The translations under genes were made by a program, and so were the position numbers. Below, piece after piece: positions 40,381 to 48,872 of a DNA stretch of 64,000 bases. The notes beneath the pieces are model-generated. The model was not told the origin of the DNA, made no database searches, and worked only from the letters and a program-made list of their open reading frames with translations. Source of the DNA: an uncultured Bacteroidaceae bacterium. GTDB taxonomy: Bacteria > Bacteroidota > Bacteroidia > Bacteroidales > Bacteroidaceae. Location: positions 1 to 64,000 of the forward strand of contig CAJONZ010000095.1 in the NCBI GenBank assembly GCA_905236065.1, given 5' to 3'. The stretch's first letter is position 1. Every line of letters starts with the position of its first letter.

Positions 40381-40419
40381 ACTCTTTTTTTCTTTAGATA
40401 TAATATATGTGTATAAACG

Positions 40420-41529
40420 TTACTTGCTCTCCAACGGGTTCCAGCCCTGTGCCTTGAGTTCAAACTCATTGCCGTCGCGTGTAATCAGCATCTGTCCCAG
40501 TTCCGCCTTCGTGATGTAGCCAATCTCCTTCACACCCTCCATCTGTTCAATCTTCTCATGGTCGGCAATGGGCACCGTGAACAGCAACTCATAGTCCTCG
40601 CCGCCGTTCAGGGCCGCCGTGCTCAGGTTCATGTTCATTTCCTCGCTCATCACTGCCGTCTGGTAGTCGATAGGAATGCGCTCCTCGTACACCCTGCAGC
40701 CCACTTTGCTTTGCTTGCAGATGTGCATCAGTTCGCTCGACAGCCCGTCGCTGATGTCCATCATGGCCGTTGGCTGAATGCCCAGTTCGCGTAGCTTCAG
40801 CACGATGTCCCTCCGTGCCTCTGGCTTCATTTGTCGCTCAATCAGGTACTCCTTGCCCGAGAAATCCGGCTGCGACACTTGCGCCAGTTCCTGCTCCAGC
40901 TGTGCCTTGACCTTGGCGTCGGTTGTGGCGTTCCGTTTTCGCTCAATCTCCTCGATTTGCTTGTAATAGACCTGCTTCTCGCGCTCCAGCAGCTGGAAAC
41001 CCATGTAGGCAGCGCCCAGGTCGCCGCTCACGCAAATGATGTCGGTCTCTTTCGCACCGTTCCGATAAATCGCCTTTCCTTTCTCCACCTCGCCGATAGC
41101 CGTAATGCTGATGGTCAGGCCGGTCATGCTGCTCGTGGTGTCTCCGCCTACGATGTCAACCCCGTGACGGTCGCAGGCCAGTCGCAGTCCCTCGTAGAAG
41201 TCCTCCATGTCCTCCACGCAGAAACGCTTGCTCAGGCCCAGGCTCACGGTGATTTGCTTCGGCATTCCGCCCATGGCATAGATGTCGCTCAGGTTCACCA
41301 TCGCGCTCTTATATCCCAAATGCTTCAAGGGGATGTACGTCAGGTCGAAATGCACCCCCTCCAACAGCAGGTCGGTCGTCACCAGCACCTCTTTCCCGGC
41401 AGGGTAGGAGAGCACGGCGCAGTCGTCGCCCACGCCGTACTTTGTTTCCTCGTTCTTTATCTCAATCGTCTGGGTCAGATGGTCAATCAGGCCAAACTCG
41501 CCCAGCACACTGATTTCTGTCCTTGCCAT
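40420..41529 (-). CDS. thiL: Thiamine-phosphate kinase
   Basis: EFGLIDHLTQ...GVGDDCAVL...TTDLLLEGVHFDL...KSAMVNLSDIYAMGG...DISDGLSSEL. Confidence 0.93.
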   Translation of the reverse strand: MARTEISVLGEFGLIDHLTQTIEIKNEETKYGVGDDCAVLSYPAGKEVLVTTDLLLEGVHFDLTYIPLKHLGYKSAMVNLSDIYAMGGMPKQITVSLGLSKRFCVEDMEDFYEGLRLACDRHGVDIVGGDTTSSMTGLTISITAIGEVEKGKAIYRNGAKETDIICVSGDLGAAYMGFQLLEREKQVYYKQIEEIERKRNATTDAKVKAQLEQELAQVSQPDFSGKEYLIERQMKPEARRDIVLKLRELGIQPTAMMDISDGLSSELMHICKQSKVGCRVYEERIPIDYQTAVMSEEMNMNLSTAALNGGEDYELLFTVPIADHEKIEQMEGVKEIGYITKAELGQMLITRDGNEFELKAQGWNPLESK

Positions 41530-42339
41530 TTAAATCTCTTTAATAAGTTCTTTCATCAGGGCCGTCATCTTTGGCTGCGCATTGTTTGCTGCCTCCTGCA
41601 CCTCTTCATGGCTGACTTTCATGGGTACCTCAAAGCCGCCCAGGTCGGTGATGACGCTCATGCCAAACACTCGGATGCCGCAATGCACGGCCACGATGAC
41701 CTCCGGCACTGTGCTCATGCCTACGGCGTCGCCGCCCCACTGCTTAAACATGCGGTACTCCGCAGGGGTCTCGAACGTCGGCCCAGCCGTTCCTACGTAC
41801 ACGCCCTTCTGCACCTTGATGCCCAGGCGCTTGGCCGCTGCTTCCACAATGCGGACAAACTCCTTGTCGTAAGCCTCGTGCATCGACGGGAAGCGTGGCC
41901 CTGTCGGGAAATTCTTGCCCCGCAGTGGATTCTCCGGGAAGCTGTTGATGTGGTCTGTGATAATCATCAGGTCGCCCACGGAGAAAGCCTCGTTCATGCC
42001 GCCGGCAGCGTTGCTCACAATCAGGTTCTTGATGCCCAGTTCATACATCACGCGAACCGGGAACGTCACCTCCTTCATGGTGTAGCCCTCATAGTAGTGG
42101 AAGCGTCCGTCCATCGCAATGATGTCCTTGCCGCCCAACTTTCCGAAAAGCAACTTGCTTGCGTGTCCCTCCACGGTCGATACCGGCATGTTCGGTATCT
42201 CGGCATACGGGATTTCCTTCTCTACATTTATGTCGTCAACCAACTTTCCAAGCCCCGAGCCCAGGATGATGGCCGTTTCAGGCTTCGTGTCCATTCTTGC
42301 TTTCAAGAACGACGCTGTTTCTTGAATTTTCTCGTACAT
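41530..42339 (-). CDS. Purine-nucleoside phosphorylase
   Basis: AIILGSGLGKLVDDI...GRFHYYEGYTMKEVTFPVRVM...VSNAAGGMN...GPTFETPAEYRMF. Confidence 0.95.
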   Translation of the reverse strand: MYEKIQETASFLKARMDTKPETAIILGSGLGKLVDDINVEKEIPYAEIPNMPVSTVEGHASKLLFGKLGGKDIIAMDGRFHYYEGYTMKEVTFPVRVMYELGIKNLIVSNAAGGMNEAFSVGDLMIITDHINSFPENPLRGKNFPTGPRFPSMHEAYDKEFVRIVEAAAKRLGIKVQKGVYVGTAGPTFETPAEYRMFKQWGGDAVGMSTVPEVIVAVHCGIRVFGMSVITDLGGFEVPMKVSHEEVQEAANNAQPKMTALMKELIKEI

Positions 42340-43327
42340 AGTTTAAAATAATGTTGTTAAACTCTTCTTGTTTATCTTTGCCCATGAAGGTCACTTCAAT
42401 GGGGATCACTTTCGTCTCAACGTCCCGTAACCGCGTGGCATCCTTTTCCGTGGTCAGGATGGTTCGGCCCTTGCCCCTTTCCCGAATGCGCTCCATGTCC
42501 TTCTTCGTGAACAGGTGGTGGTCGGGGAACGTCATCATCTCAAACCGGGGCAGGATTTTTCGGAGGTCGTATTCCATTTGCCGGGGCGACGCAATGCCCG
42601 TCACAATCAGCGGGTTCTCTCCGGCTTCCTCTCCCAACGTCTTCGGATAGTCGTAGCGGGTGAAGAACACCTTCTGTCCAGGGTGCAACCTCAACCGCTC
42701 CGTGATGTCCTGCATTTCCTCGTGGGCCATGCGTTTCGGACATTTCGTCACTACCAGTATGTCTGCCCGCTTCTTGCCGCCTGCTGGCTCGCGCAACCGT
42801 CCTTCCGGCAGCACCTTGTCGAAGTAAATCAGCCGGTGATAGTCTATCAGCAGGATATTGAGGCCGGGCTTCACATATCGGTGCTGGTAGGCATCGTCCA
42901 ATACCACCACGTCCGTCGCCGGTTCGATGTTCGGACTGCACAGCCTTTCTATGCCCTGCCGCCTATCCCTGTCCACCGCCATGTGGATGTGCGGAAACTT
43001 CCGCTTCATCTGGAACGGCTCGTCGCCAATCTGCTCCATCGGCGTGTCCGCTTCGGCCAGCACAAAGCCTTTCGACTTCCGCTTGTAGCCTCTCGACAGC
43101 ACCGCCACCTGCCATTCCTTGCTCAGTAGCCTGATCAGGTACTCCGTGTGCGGGGTCTTGCCCGTACCGCCCACGGTGATGTTGCCCACGCAGATGACCG
43201 GCACGTCAAACGTCCGCTCCTCCAGGATGCCACGGTCGAACAGCCAGTTCCTCACCGTCACTCCCGCACCGTACAGCCAGGCCAACGGTGCCAGCAGCGG
43301 ATACGTCCTGATGTGGTTGCCCTCCAT
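42278..43327 (-). CDS. lpxK: Tetraacyldisaccharide 4'-kinase
   Basis: PVICVGNITVGGTGKTPHTEYLIRLL...VLDDAYQHRYVKPGLNILLIDYHRLIYFDKVLPEGRLREP. Confidence 0.95.
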   Translation of the reverse strand: MEGNHIRTYPLLAPLAWLYGAGVTVRNWLFDRGILEERTFDVPVICVGNITVGGTGKTPHTEYLIRLLSKEWQVAVLSRGYKRKSKGFVLAEADTPMEQIGDEPFQMKRKFPHIHMAVDRDRRQGIERLCSPNIEPATDVVVLDDAYQHRYVKPGLNILLIDYHRLIYFDKVLPEGRLREPAGGKKRADILVVTKCPKRMAHEEMQDITERLRLHPGQKVFFTRYDYPKTLGEEAGENPLIVTGIASPRQMEYDLRKILPRFEMMTFPDHHLFTKKDMERIRERGKGRTILTTEKDATRLRDVETKVIPIEVTFMGKDKQEEFNNIILNYVRENSRNSVVLESKNGHEA

Positions 43328-43343
43328 GCTCCCTCTCGTTCGT

Positions 43344-45140
43344 TTACAGGTTAAACCTCAGGTAATAGGGGAGGCTTGCCTGTATGCCTGTCTTCTGTTG
43401 TATGTTCCTCAGTTGGCCGAACAGTTCGTGGTATTCGCCCAGTGCGGCCTTCATCTGCGCATCCGCATAGCTCTTTTTCTGTATCTCGTTCAGCAGGTTG
43501 TCCAGGAAACTGCCTCCTGCCGGGTACTCCATGACGCTGTAGTCCTTCACCTTGGCCCGCTTCTCAGCCACGGCAATGGCATCTTTCAGGCTGCCTAACT
43601 GGTCAACCAGGCCCAGCTGCTTGGCATGTACGCCCGTCCACACCCGTCCTTCGGCCACGGCCTTGATGACGTCCTGGCTCTGCTTTCTGCCGTCGGCACA
43701 GCGTTTGGTGAACAGCTCGTAGCCGTTGTTGATGTATCGCTGGATGATGGCACTCTCGCTCTCATTGAACGGACGGGCCATGCTCAGGCCCAGGTCGGCA
43801 TGTTCGTTCGTCTTCACCGTCGATACATGCAGGCCCAACTTCTTGTTCATCAGTTCGCTTGCTTCGGGAATCATGCCGAAGATGCCGATGCTGCCTGTCA
43901 GCGTCGTCGGCTCGGCCACAATCCAGTCTGCCGCACAGCTGATGTAATAGCCGCCGCTGGCCGCATAGCCGCCCATGCTCACGATGATGGGTTTCTTCGC
44001 CTTGATGTTCATCACCTCGTACCAAATCTGCTCGCTGGCGTATGCACTGCCGCCGCCCGAATTCACGCGCAGCACCACGGCCTTCACGTCGTCGTCGTCC
44101 GCCAGTTTCTGCAAATCCCGCACCACTTGCTTGCCCACAATCTCGTGGTTGCCGTTCAGGCCGCCGAACCCGCTTGATGCCTCCTGCACGATGTCACCGT
44201 AGGCGTAATACACGGCGATGATGTTTCCGCTCGTGCTTTTCGGCTCGTTTTGTGCGATGGAAACCAAGTCGTTGACCATGACAGTCTGGTAGTCGTCGGG
44301 GCTTTCCACGTCCTTCATCATTTCGCAGATGTGCTTCGGCACGTCGTTGCTGTACGCCACCTTATCGACCAGTTTAGCCTTTTGGTATTCCTCCACCGTC
44401 GCAAACAGCATGAACGAGTCGGCCAATTGGTTCAGTGCCTGGGGCGATATTTTGCGGCTCTTGCTCACGTCCGCCACCATGTTCTCCCAGATTTCCTTGG
44501 CCACCACCGACAGCTGCTCACGGTTCGCCTCGCTCATCTCCGACAGCAGGTAAGGCTCTACGGCACTCTTGTACGTGCCCACCTTATACACCTGCATCTT
44601 CACGCCGATTTTATCGAGCAAATCCTTGTAGTACATCGTCTGCAGGGCCATGCCGTGCCAGTCAATCATGCCTTGCGGGTTGATAATCACGCGGTCAGCC
44701 ACACTGCTCAGGTAGTAGGTGCCCTGTGTATAGACATCCCCGTAGCTCACGATAAACTTCTTCGTCTTCTTGAAATCCACCAGTGCGTTTCTGATTTCCT
44801 GCAACATGGCGGGAGCCGCCCCGGTGAACGTGCCTGCCTCTAAGTAGATGCCCTTGATTTTCTCCTCCTTCTTGGCTCGTTCAATGGCGTTCAGGATGTT
44901 CCTCAGGCTCTGCTGCTCGATGACCGAGTTACCCAGGAGCGAGGCAAACGGATTCTCCTCCGCCTTCTCCTCGATGCTTCCTTCCAGCTTGATGACCAGC
45001 ACCGAGTTGTCGCTCAACGTCGTCGTCGATTCCATGCTTGCCATGCCTATCAGCGTGGAAATCATCAGGAACGTCCACACCACACCGACAATCATCATAC
45101 CCACCACCGTGGCCAGGACATATTTCAAAAACTGTTTCAT
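43344..45140 (-). CDS. sppA: Signal peptide peptidase SppA (S49, 67K type)
   Basis: AVVLRVNSGGGSAYASEQIW...VSMGGYAASGGYYISCAADWIVAEPTTLTGSIG. Confidence 0.95.
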   Translation of the reverse strand: MKQFLKYVLATVVGMMIVGVVWTFLMISTLIGMASMESTTTLSDNSVLVIKLEGSIEEKAEENPFASLLGNSVIEQQSLRNILNAIERAKKEEKIKGIYLEAGTFTGAAPAMLQEIRNALVDFKKTKKFIVSYGDVYTQGTYYLSSVADRVIINPQGMIDWHGMALQTMYYKDLLDKIGVKMQVYKVGTYKSAVEPYLLSEMSEANREQLSVVAKEIWENMVADVSKSRKISPQALNQLADSFMLFATVEEYQKAKLVDKVAYSNDVPKHICEMMKDVESPDDYQTVMVNDLVSIAQNEPKSTSGNIIAVYYAYGDIVQEASSGFGGLNGNHEIVGKQVVRDLQKLADDDDVKAVVLRVNSGGGSAYASEQIWYEVMNIKAKKPIIVSMGGYAASGGYYISCAADWIVAEPTTLTGSIGIFGMIPEASELMNKKLGLHVSTVKTNEHADLGLSMARPFNESESAIIQRYINNGYELFTKRCADGRKQSQDVIKAVAEGRVWTGVHAKQLGLVDQLGSLKDAIAVAEKRAKVKDYSVMEYPAGGSFLDNLLNEIQKKSYADAQMKAALGEYHELFGQLRNIQQKTGIQASLPYYLRFNL

Positions 45141-45166
45141 CGCGTTTTTTGTTTTTTCCAGATTTC

Positions 45167-45224
45167 CTAGAATTTCTAGATTGGCTAGAATGGCTAGTCT
45201 GGCTAGAAAGACTAGAAACTCTAG
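45167..45224. repeat. Array of seven CTAG tetramers at exact 9-bp spacing
   Basis: CTAG at 45167, 45176, 45185, 45194, 45203, 45212, 45221. Confidence 0.95.
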
Positions 45225-45228
45225 ATTT

Positions 45229-46344
45229 TTACTTCAAATACCTGCTATACTCACATGCTGCCAACAGCCAGGCACCTGTGCCGAATGGGGCCTGCGAGCG
45301 GGCATCCACTGTGCGGGTGGGGTCTGGCTTCTCGCCGATGGGCTGCACGAAGCCGATGCTGCCGTCCGGCTGCAAAGCCTTTGTATAGAGATAGTTCCAC
45401 GCCTTGTCAATGCACGGCTTGTAGTCCTTGGCGGGCAGGATGCCATTGTTCACACCCCACAGGATGCCGTAGGTGAAGAACGCCGTACCGCTGGTCTCGT
45501 AGCCCGGAGCGTCGTTCTCGCAGAGCATTGAGCGGCTCCAGTAGCCCCCCTCCTGCTGACATGCCTTCACGCCGGCGGCCAGCTTCTTGAAGCGATCTAC
45601 GTAGAAGGCCCTGTACTTGCAGTCCTTGGGCATGTCCTGCAATACCCTGGCTAGTCCGGCCAGCACCCAGCCGGCACCACGGGCCCAGAAGCTCTTGCCC
45701 TCGTTGCAGGCCGTCTTCACCTTCGGATACACGTACTTGCCATCGCGGTAGTACAGCTGGGTCTCCGTGTCGAAGAGCAGGCTGTCCGTCCAGTGGTAGC
45801 ATTCATACTGCTTATCAAGCAGTTTCTGGTCGTGGGTCACGGTGTAGAGCTTGGTGAAGATGGGCATACCCATGTACAGGGCGTCGGCCCACCACCAGTA
45901 GTCCTTCTCCTTGGTGGAGGCCTGATAGCACATCACCTCCAAACAACGCTCCAGCCGCTCCGCACGATGCTCCAGTTTGTACAGGTCAATATACACCTGG
46001 AAACAAATCTGCCAGTCGGCAAACAGCACGAAGTCCATCCCCTCGCCGTAGGTCGCATAGCGCCACTTCGACTTGTCGCGCTGTGTGGCACCCTTCCAGT
46101 GGTTATATTCCGCCCATTCGATGGCATAGTCCAGGTATTCCTGCTTGCCCGTCAGCTCATACACAGCCTGATTACCTGTGAAGTAGGCCGCATTGTCCCA
46201 GAAGCCCCGGCACTTTGCACTGTTGTGTGCTTGCCAATAGTTGTTTACTTTCTCAATGGCAGAGACAACCTCCTGCCTGGTCTGTGCCACGGCGGCCTGT
46301 GCGAAGAGCCCAACGCCCATGACGAATGTGAATAGTGCTTTCAT
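45229..46344 (-). CDS. Glycoside hydrolase family 88/105 (unsaturated glycuronyl hydrolase-like)
   Basis: WWWADALYMGMPIFTKLYTVT...FWARGAGWVLAGLARVLQDMPKD...SRSMLCENDAPGYETSGTAFFTYGILWGVN. Confidence 0.88.
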   Translation of the reverse strand: MKALFTFVMGVGLFAQAAVAQTRQEVVSAIEKVNNYWQAHNSAKCRGFWDNAAYFTGNQAVYELTGKQEYLDYAIEWAEYNHWKGATQRDKSKWRYATYGEGMDFVLFADWQICFQVYIDLYKLEHRAERLERCLEVMCYQASTKEKDYWWWADALYMGMPIFTKLYTVTHDQKLLDKQYECYHWTDSLLFDTETQLYYRDGKYVYPKVKTACNEGKSFWARGAGWVLAGLARVLQDMPKDCKYRAFYVDRFKKLAAGVKACQQEGGYWSRSMLCENDAPGYETSGTAFFTYGILWGVNNGILPAKDYKPCIDKAWNYLYTKALQPDGSIGFVQPIGEKPDPTRTVDARSQAPFGTGAWLLAACEYSRYLK

Positions 46345-46386
46345 GCGTAAAGAGTATTTAGTTTTATACGTTTTTTCCTGTTTTTT

Positions 46387-46428
46387 CTATGGTTTCTATA
46401 GCCTCTATAGCTCCTATAGCCCCTTAAG
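46387..46428. repeat. 9-bp-period array with CTATAG-type core
   Basis: Phased cores CTATGG 46387, CTATAG 46396, 46405, 46414, CTTAAG 46423. Confidence 0.85.
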
Positions 46429-46482
46429 TCTCTCTTAATCCCCGCAAAGATAACAGAGATTTATGAATTACGAGCGATGAAA

Positions 46483-47985
46483 TCAGGATTTTTTTACCTG
46501 AAGCCCCAGTTTTTTCGCTTCTTCTATTAATAACGCATGGGCAGGCGCGTACTCGTTGGGTATTTTTCCGTCCAAAATGGCGTCTTTGATGGCCGCCTTC
46601 AGGATGCCCACCTGGCGGCACGGATTCAGGCCGAACAGGGCCATGATGTCCTCGCCGCTCACGGGCGGCTGGAAGTTTCGGATGCGGTCTTTCTCCTCAA
46701 TCTCAACCAGTTTTTCCCTCACCAACTCAAAGTTCTGCTTGAACCGACGCCGTTTCTCCGCATTCTTCGAGGTGACGTCTGCCGTGCAGAGCAACATCAG
46801 GTCGTCGATGTCGTCACCGGCCTCAAACAGCAGTCGCCGCACCGCACTGTCGGTCACCTCCTCGTCGGCAATCACGATGGGGCGCATGTGCAATTCTACC
46901 AGCTTTTGCACGTATTTCATCTTCTCGTTCATCGGCAGCTTCATCCGTCGGAAGATGTTGGGAATCAGCTTTGCACCGATGTTGTTGTGGTTGTGGAACG
47001 TCCAGCCCGCCAAGTTGTCCCAGCGCTTCGACTTCGGCTTGCCAATGTCATGCAGCAGGGCTGCCCAGCGCAGCCACAGGCCGCCGTCCTCCTGTCCCAT
47101 GCCTTCGGTCTTCTGCCCCTCTTCCTTCGCCTGATACCGTTGCATCTTTGCCACATTGTCAAGCACTTCCAGCGTGTGGTAGAAATTGTCCTTGTGCGCC
47201 TTTCCGTTCCGCGTCTCTACGCCTTGCAAGGCTGTCAGCTCTGGGAAAATCAGCGCCAGCAGACCACACCGCTCCAGGTCGATGAACCCCTTCGACGGGG
47301 CGGGGGAGAGGATAATCTTGTTCAGTTCGTCGGCAATGCGCTCCGCGCTCACAATCTTGATGCGCTCCTTGTTGCGTTCCAGCGCCTCAAACGTCTCATC
47401 CTCAATGTAGAAGTTCAGCTGTGTAGCAAACCGTATGCAGCGCATCATGCGCAACGGGTCATCGCTGAACGTCACGTCTGGGTCCAGTGGCGTGGCGATG
47501 ATGCCGTCCTCCAAGTCGTACAGCCCATTGAACGGATCGACCAGTTCCCCGAACCGTTCGCGGTTCAGGCACAGTGCCATGGCGTTGATGGTGAAATCCC
47601 TGCGGTTCTGGTCCTCTTCCAGGGTGCCGTCCTCCGTGATGGGCTTCCGTGAATTGTGGTCGTAGCTCTCCCTTCGGGCACCCACGAACTCCACCTCCAT
47701 CTGCTTGTATTTCAGTTGAGCCGTGCCGAAATTGCGGTAGATGGCAATGTTCGCCTTGCCCAACCGCTGCTTCAGTGCCTCGGCAATGACGATGCCTGGT
47801 CGCTCGATGCCCTTCCCCACAACCACCACGTCAATATCCTTCGACGGGCGTTCCAGGAACAGGTCGCGCACCCATCCGCCAATCACATAGCACTCCAGCC
47901 CCAGCTCATCCGCCGTCTCACCAATCAATTTGAAAATCGGATGCTCCAAAGCTTTCAGTATATCCTCTTCTGTCAAATGTCTCAT
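46483..47985 (-). CDS. cca: tRNA nucleotidyltransferase / poly(A) polymerase family with HD domain
   Basis: CYVIGGWVRDLFLERPSKDIDVVVVGKG...RRDFTINAMALCLN...LLHDIGKPKSKRW. Confidence 0.92.
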   Translation of the reverse strand: MRHLTEEDILKALEHPIFKLIGETADELGLECYVIGGWVRDLFLERPSKDIDVVVVGKGIERPGIVIAEALKQRLGKANIAIYRNFGTAQLKYKQMEVEFVGARRESYDHNSRKPITEDGTLEEDQNRRDFTINAMALCLNRERFGELVDPFNGLYDLEDGIIATPLDPDVTFSDDPLRMMRCIRFATQLNFYIEDETFEALERNKERIKIVSAERIADELNKIILSPAPSKGFIDLERCGLLALIFPELTALQGVETRNGKAHKDNFYHTLEVLDNVAKMQRYQAKEEGQKTEGMGQEDGGLWLRWAALLHDIGKPKSKRWDNLAGWTFHNHNNIGAKLIPNIFRRMKLPMNEKMKYVQKLVELHMRPIVIADEEVTDSAVRRLLFEAGDDIDDLMLLCTADVTSKNAEKRRRFKQNFELVREKLVEIEEKDRIRNFQPPVSGEDIMALFGLNPCRQVGILKAAIKDAILDGKIPNEYAPAHALLIEEAKKLGLQVKKS

Positions 47986-48121
47986 GTCTGTCTTTTCATT
48001 CTTTTCCGTGCAAAGGTAACACAAAATCATGAGAAATCCCCCTTAAAACCTTTAACTTTTCATCTACGACGTTCATTTTTCCCTTTTCCCTTTTCGATTA
48101 CCCCTTTTCCTTTGTTTTTTC

Positions 48122-48199
48122 ACGCAGAACTCTATCCGAGACAACGCAGAACTCTATTCGATTTCACGCAGTACTCTACTGACGAAAAGAGTTAAGCGT
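48122..48199 (+). repeat. 78-bp four-unit element, copy 3
   Basis: ACGCAGAACTCT, ACGCAGAACTCT, ACGCAGTACTCT at 22-bp spacing, then inverted AGAGTTAAGCGT. Confidence 0.9.
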
Positions 48200-48248
48200 T
48201 GTAATCGATTGAGAACAAGCAGGTCACAGACCCAGAAAACTTCTTTTG

Positions 48249-48604
48249 CTACGGAGCCAAGGACCCAAAGGAATTCTCGTTTGGGGGCTTCATGAATCAT
48301 GGGCCTCGGAGAGGCCGCACTATGAGTAACCCATGGTAAGGCGCGAGCCTCACCGTGGGTGTGCGGATAGGTCGCAACTGTCTGGCACTTCGACAGATGT
48401 GCCACACGCCGAGGCGTAGATTGAGGCCATGGCGGGCATCTACCATCCATGATGGTGTGGCACATCTGCCGAAGTGCCCTGTCCCTCCCTCTGCATACAC
48501 TTACCCACGGTGAGTCAGCCTGACAGCAGCCTTACCGTGGGTTATTCATAGTGCGACCTCTGTTGAGGTCATGCAGGGTCTCCTTTTCCTCCCGTTCTCC
48601 TTAG
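48249..48604. repeat. Large nested palindromic element
   Basis: Arms 48317-48341/48530-48554 (23/25), 48349-48360/48503-48514 (12/12), 48384-48407/48455-48478 (23/24), with local hairpins 48302-48316 and 48555-48570. Confidence 0.9.
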
Positions 48605-48872
48605 AAATCAGAAAATATTTGCATTTTTTTTCAGAAATTTTTGGAGGCTTCGGGAATAAGTTGTAAATTTGCGAATTAAAAATATTGTGAACGTAACTAT
48701 TCAGCATTAATTGCAAGTAGGCTGCTTCTATAATGATAGGATGGTTGCAATGGCGTTAAGCTACGACGGGTTGTTCAGGCTCAGGCCGTGTCAGCTAAGG
48801 AGTGTATGATGACGATATATCTATGTAACAGACATATTTTTTATTTTTTTACTAATCAAATATTTTAATTTT

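Noticed and set aside
40831-42351. 506-aa plus-strand ORF
   Set aside because: Antisense to thiL and the purine-nucleoside phosphorylase gene; H/Q/A-rich with no recognisable domain.
46537-47652. 371-aa plus-strand ORF
   Set aside because: Antisense to the cca-type nucleotidyltransferase gene, which has clear family motifs.
48317-48554. Invertible promoter flanked by 25-bp inverted repeats
   Set aside because: The intervening DNA is itself nested palindromes and I see no TAnnTTTG element on either strand inside it; no recombinase gene is nearby. PCR for inversion would settle it.
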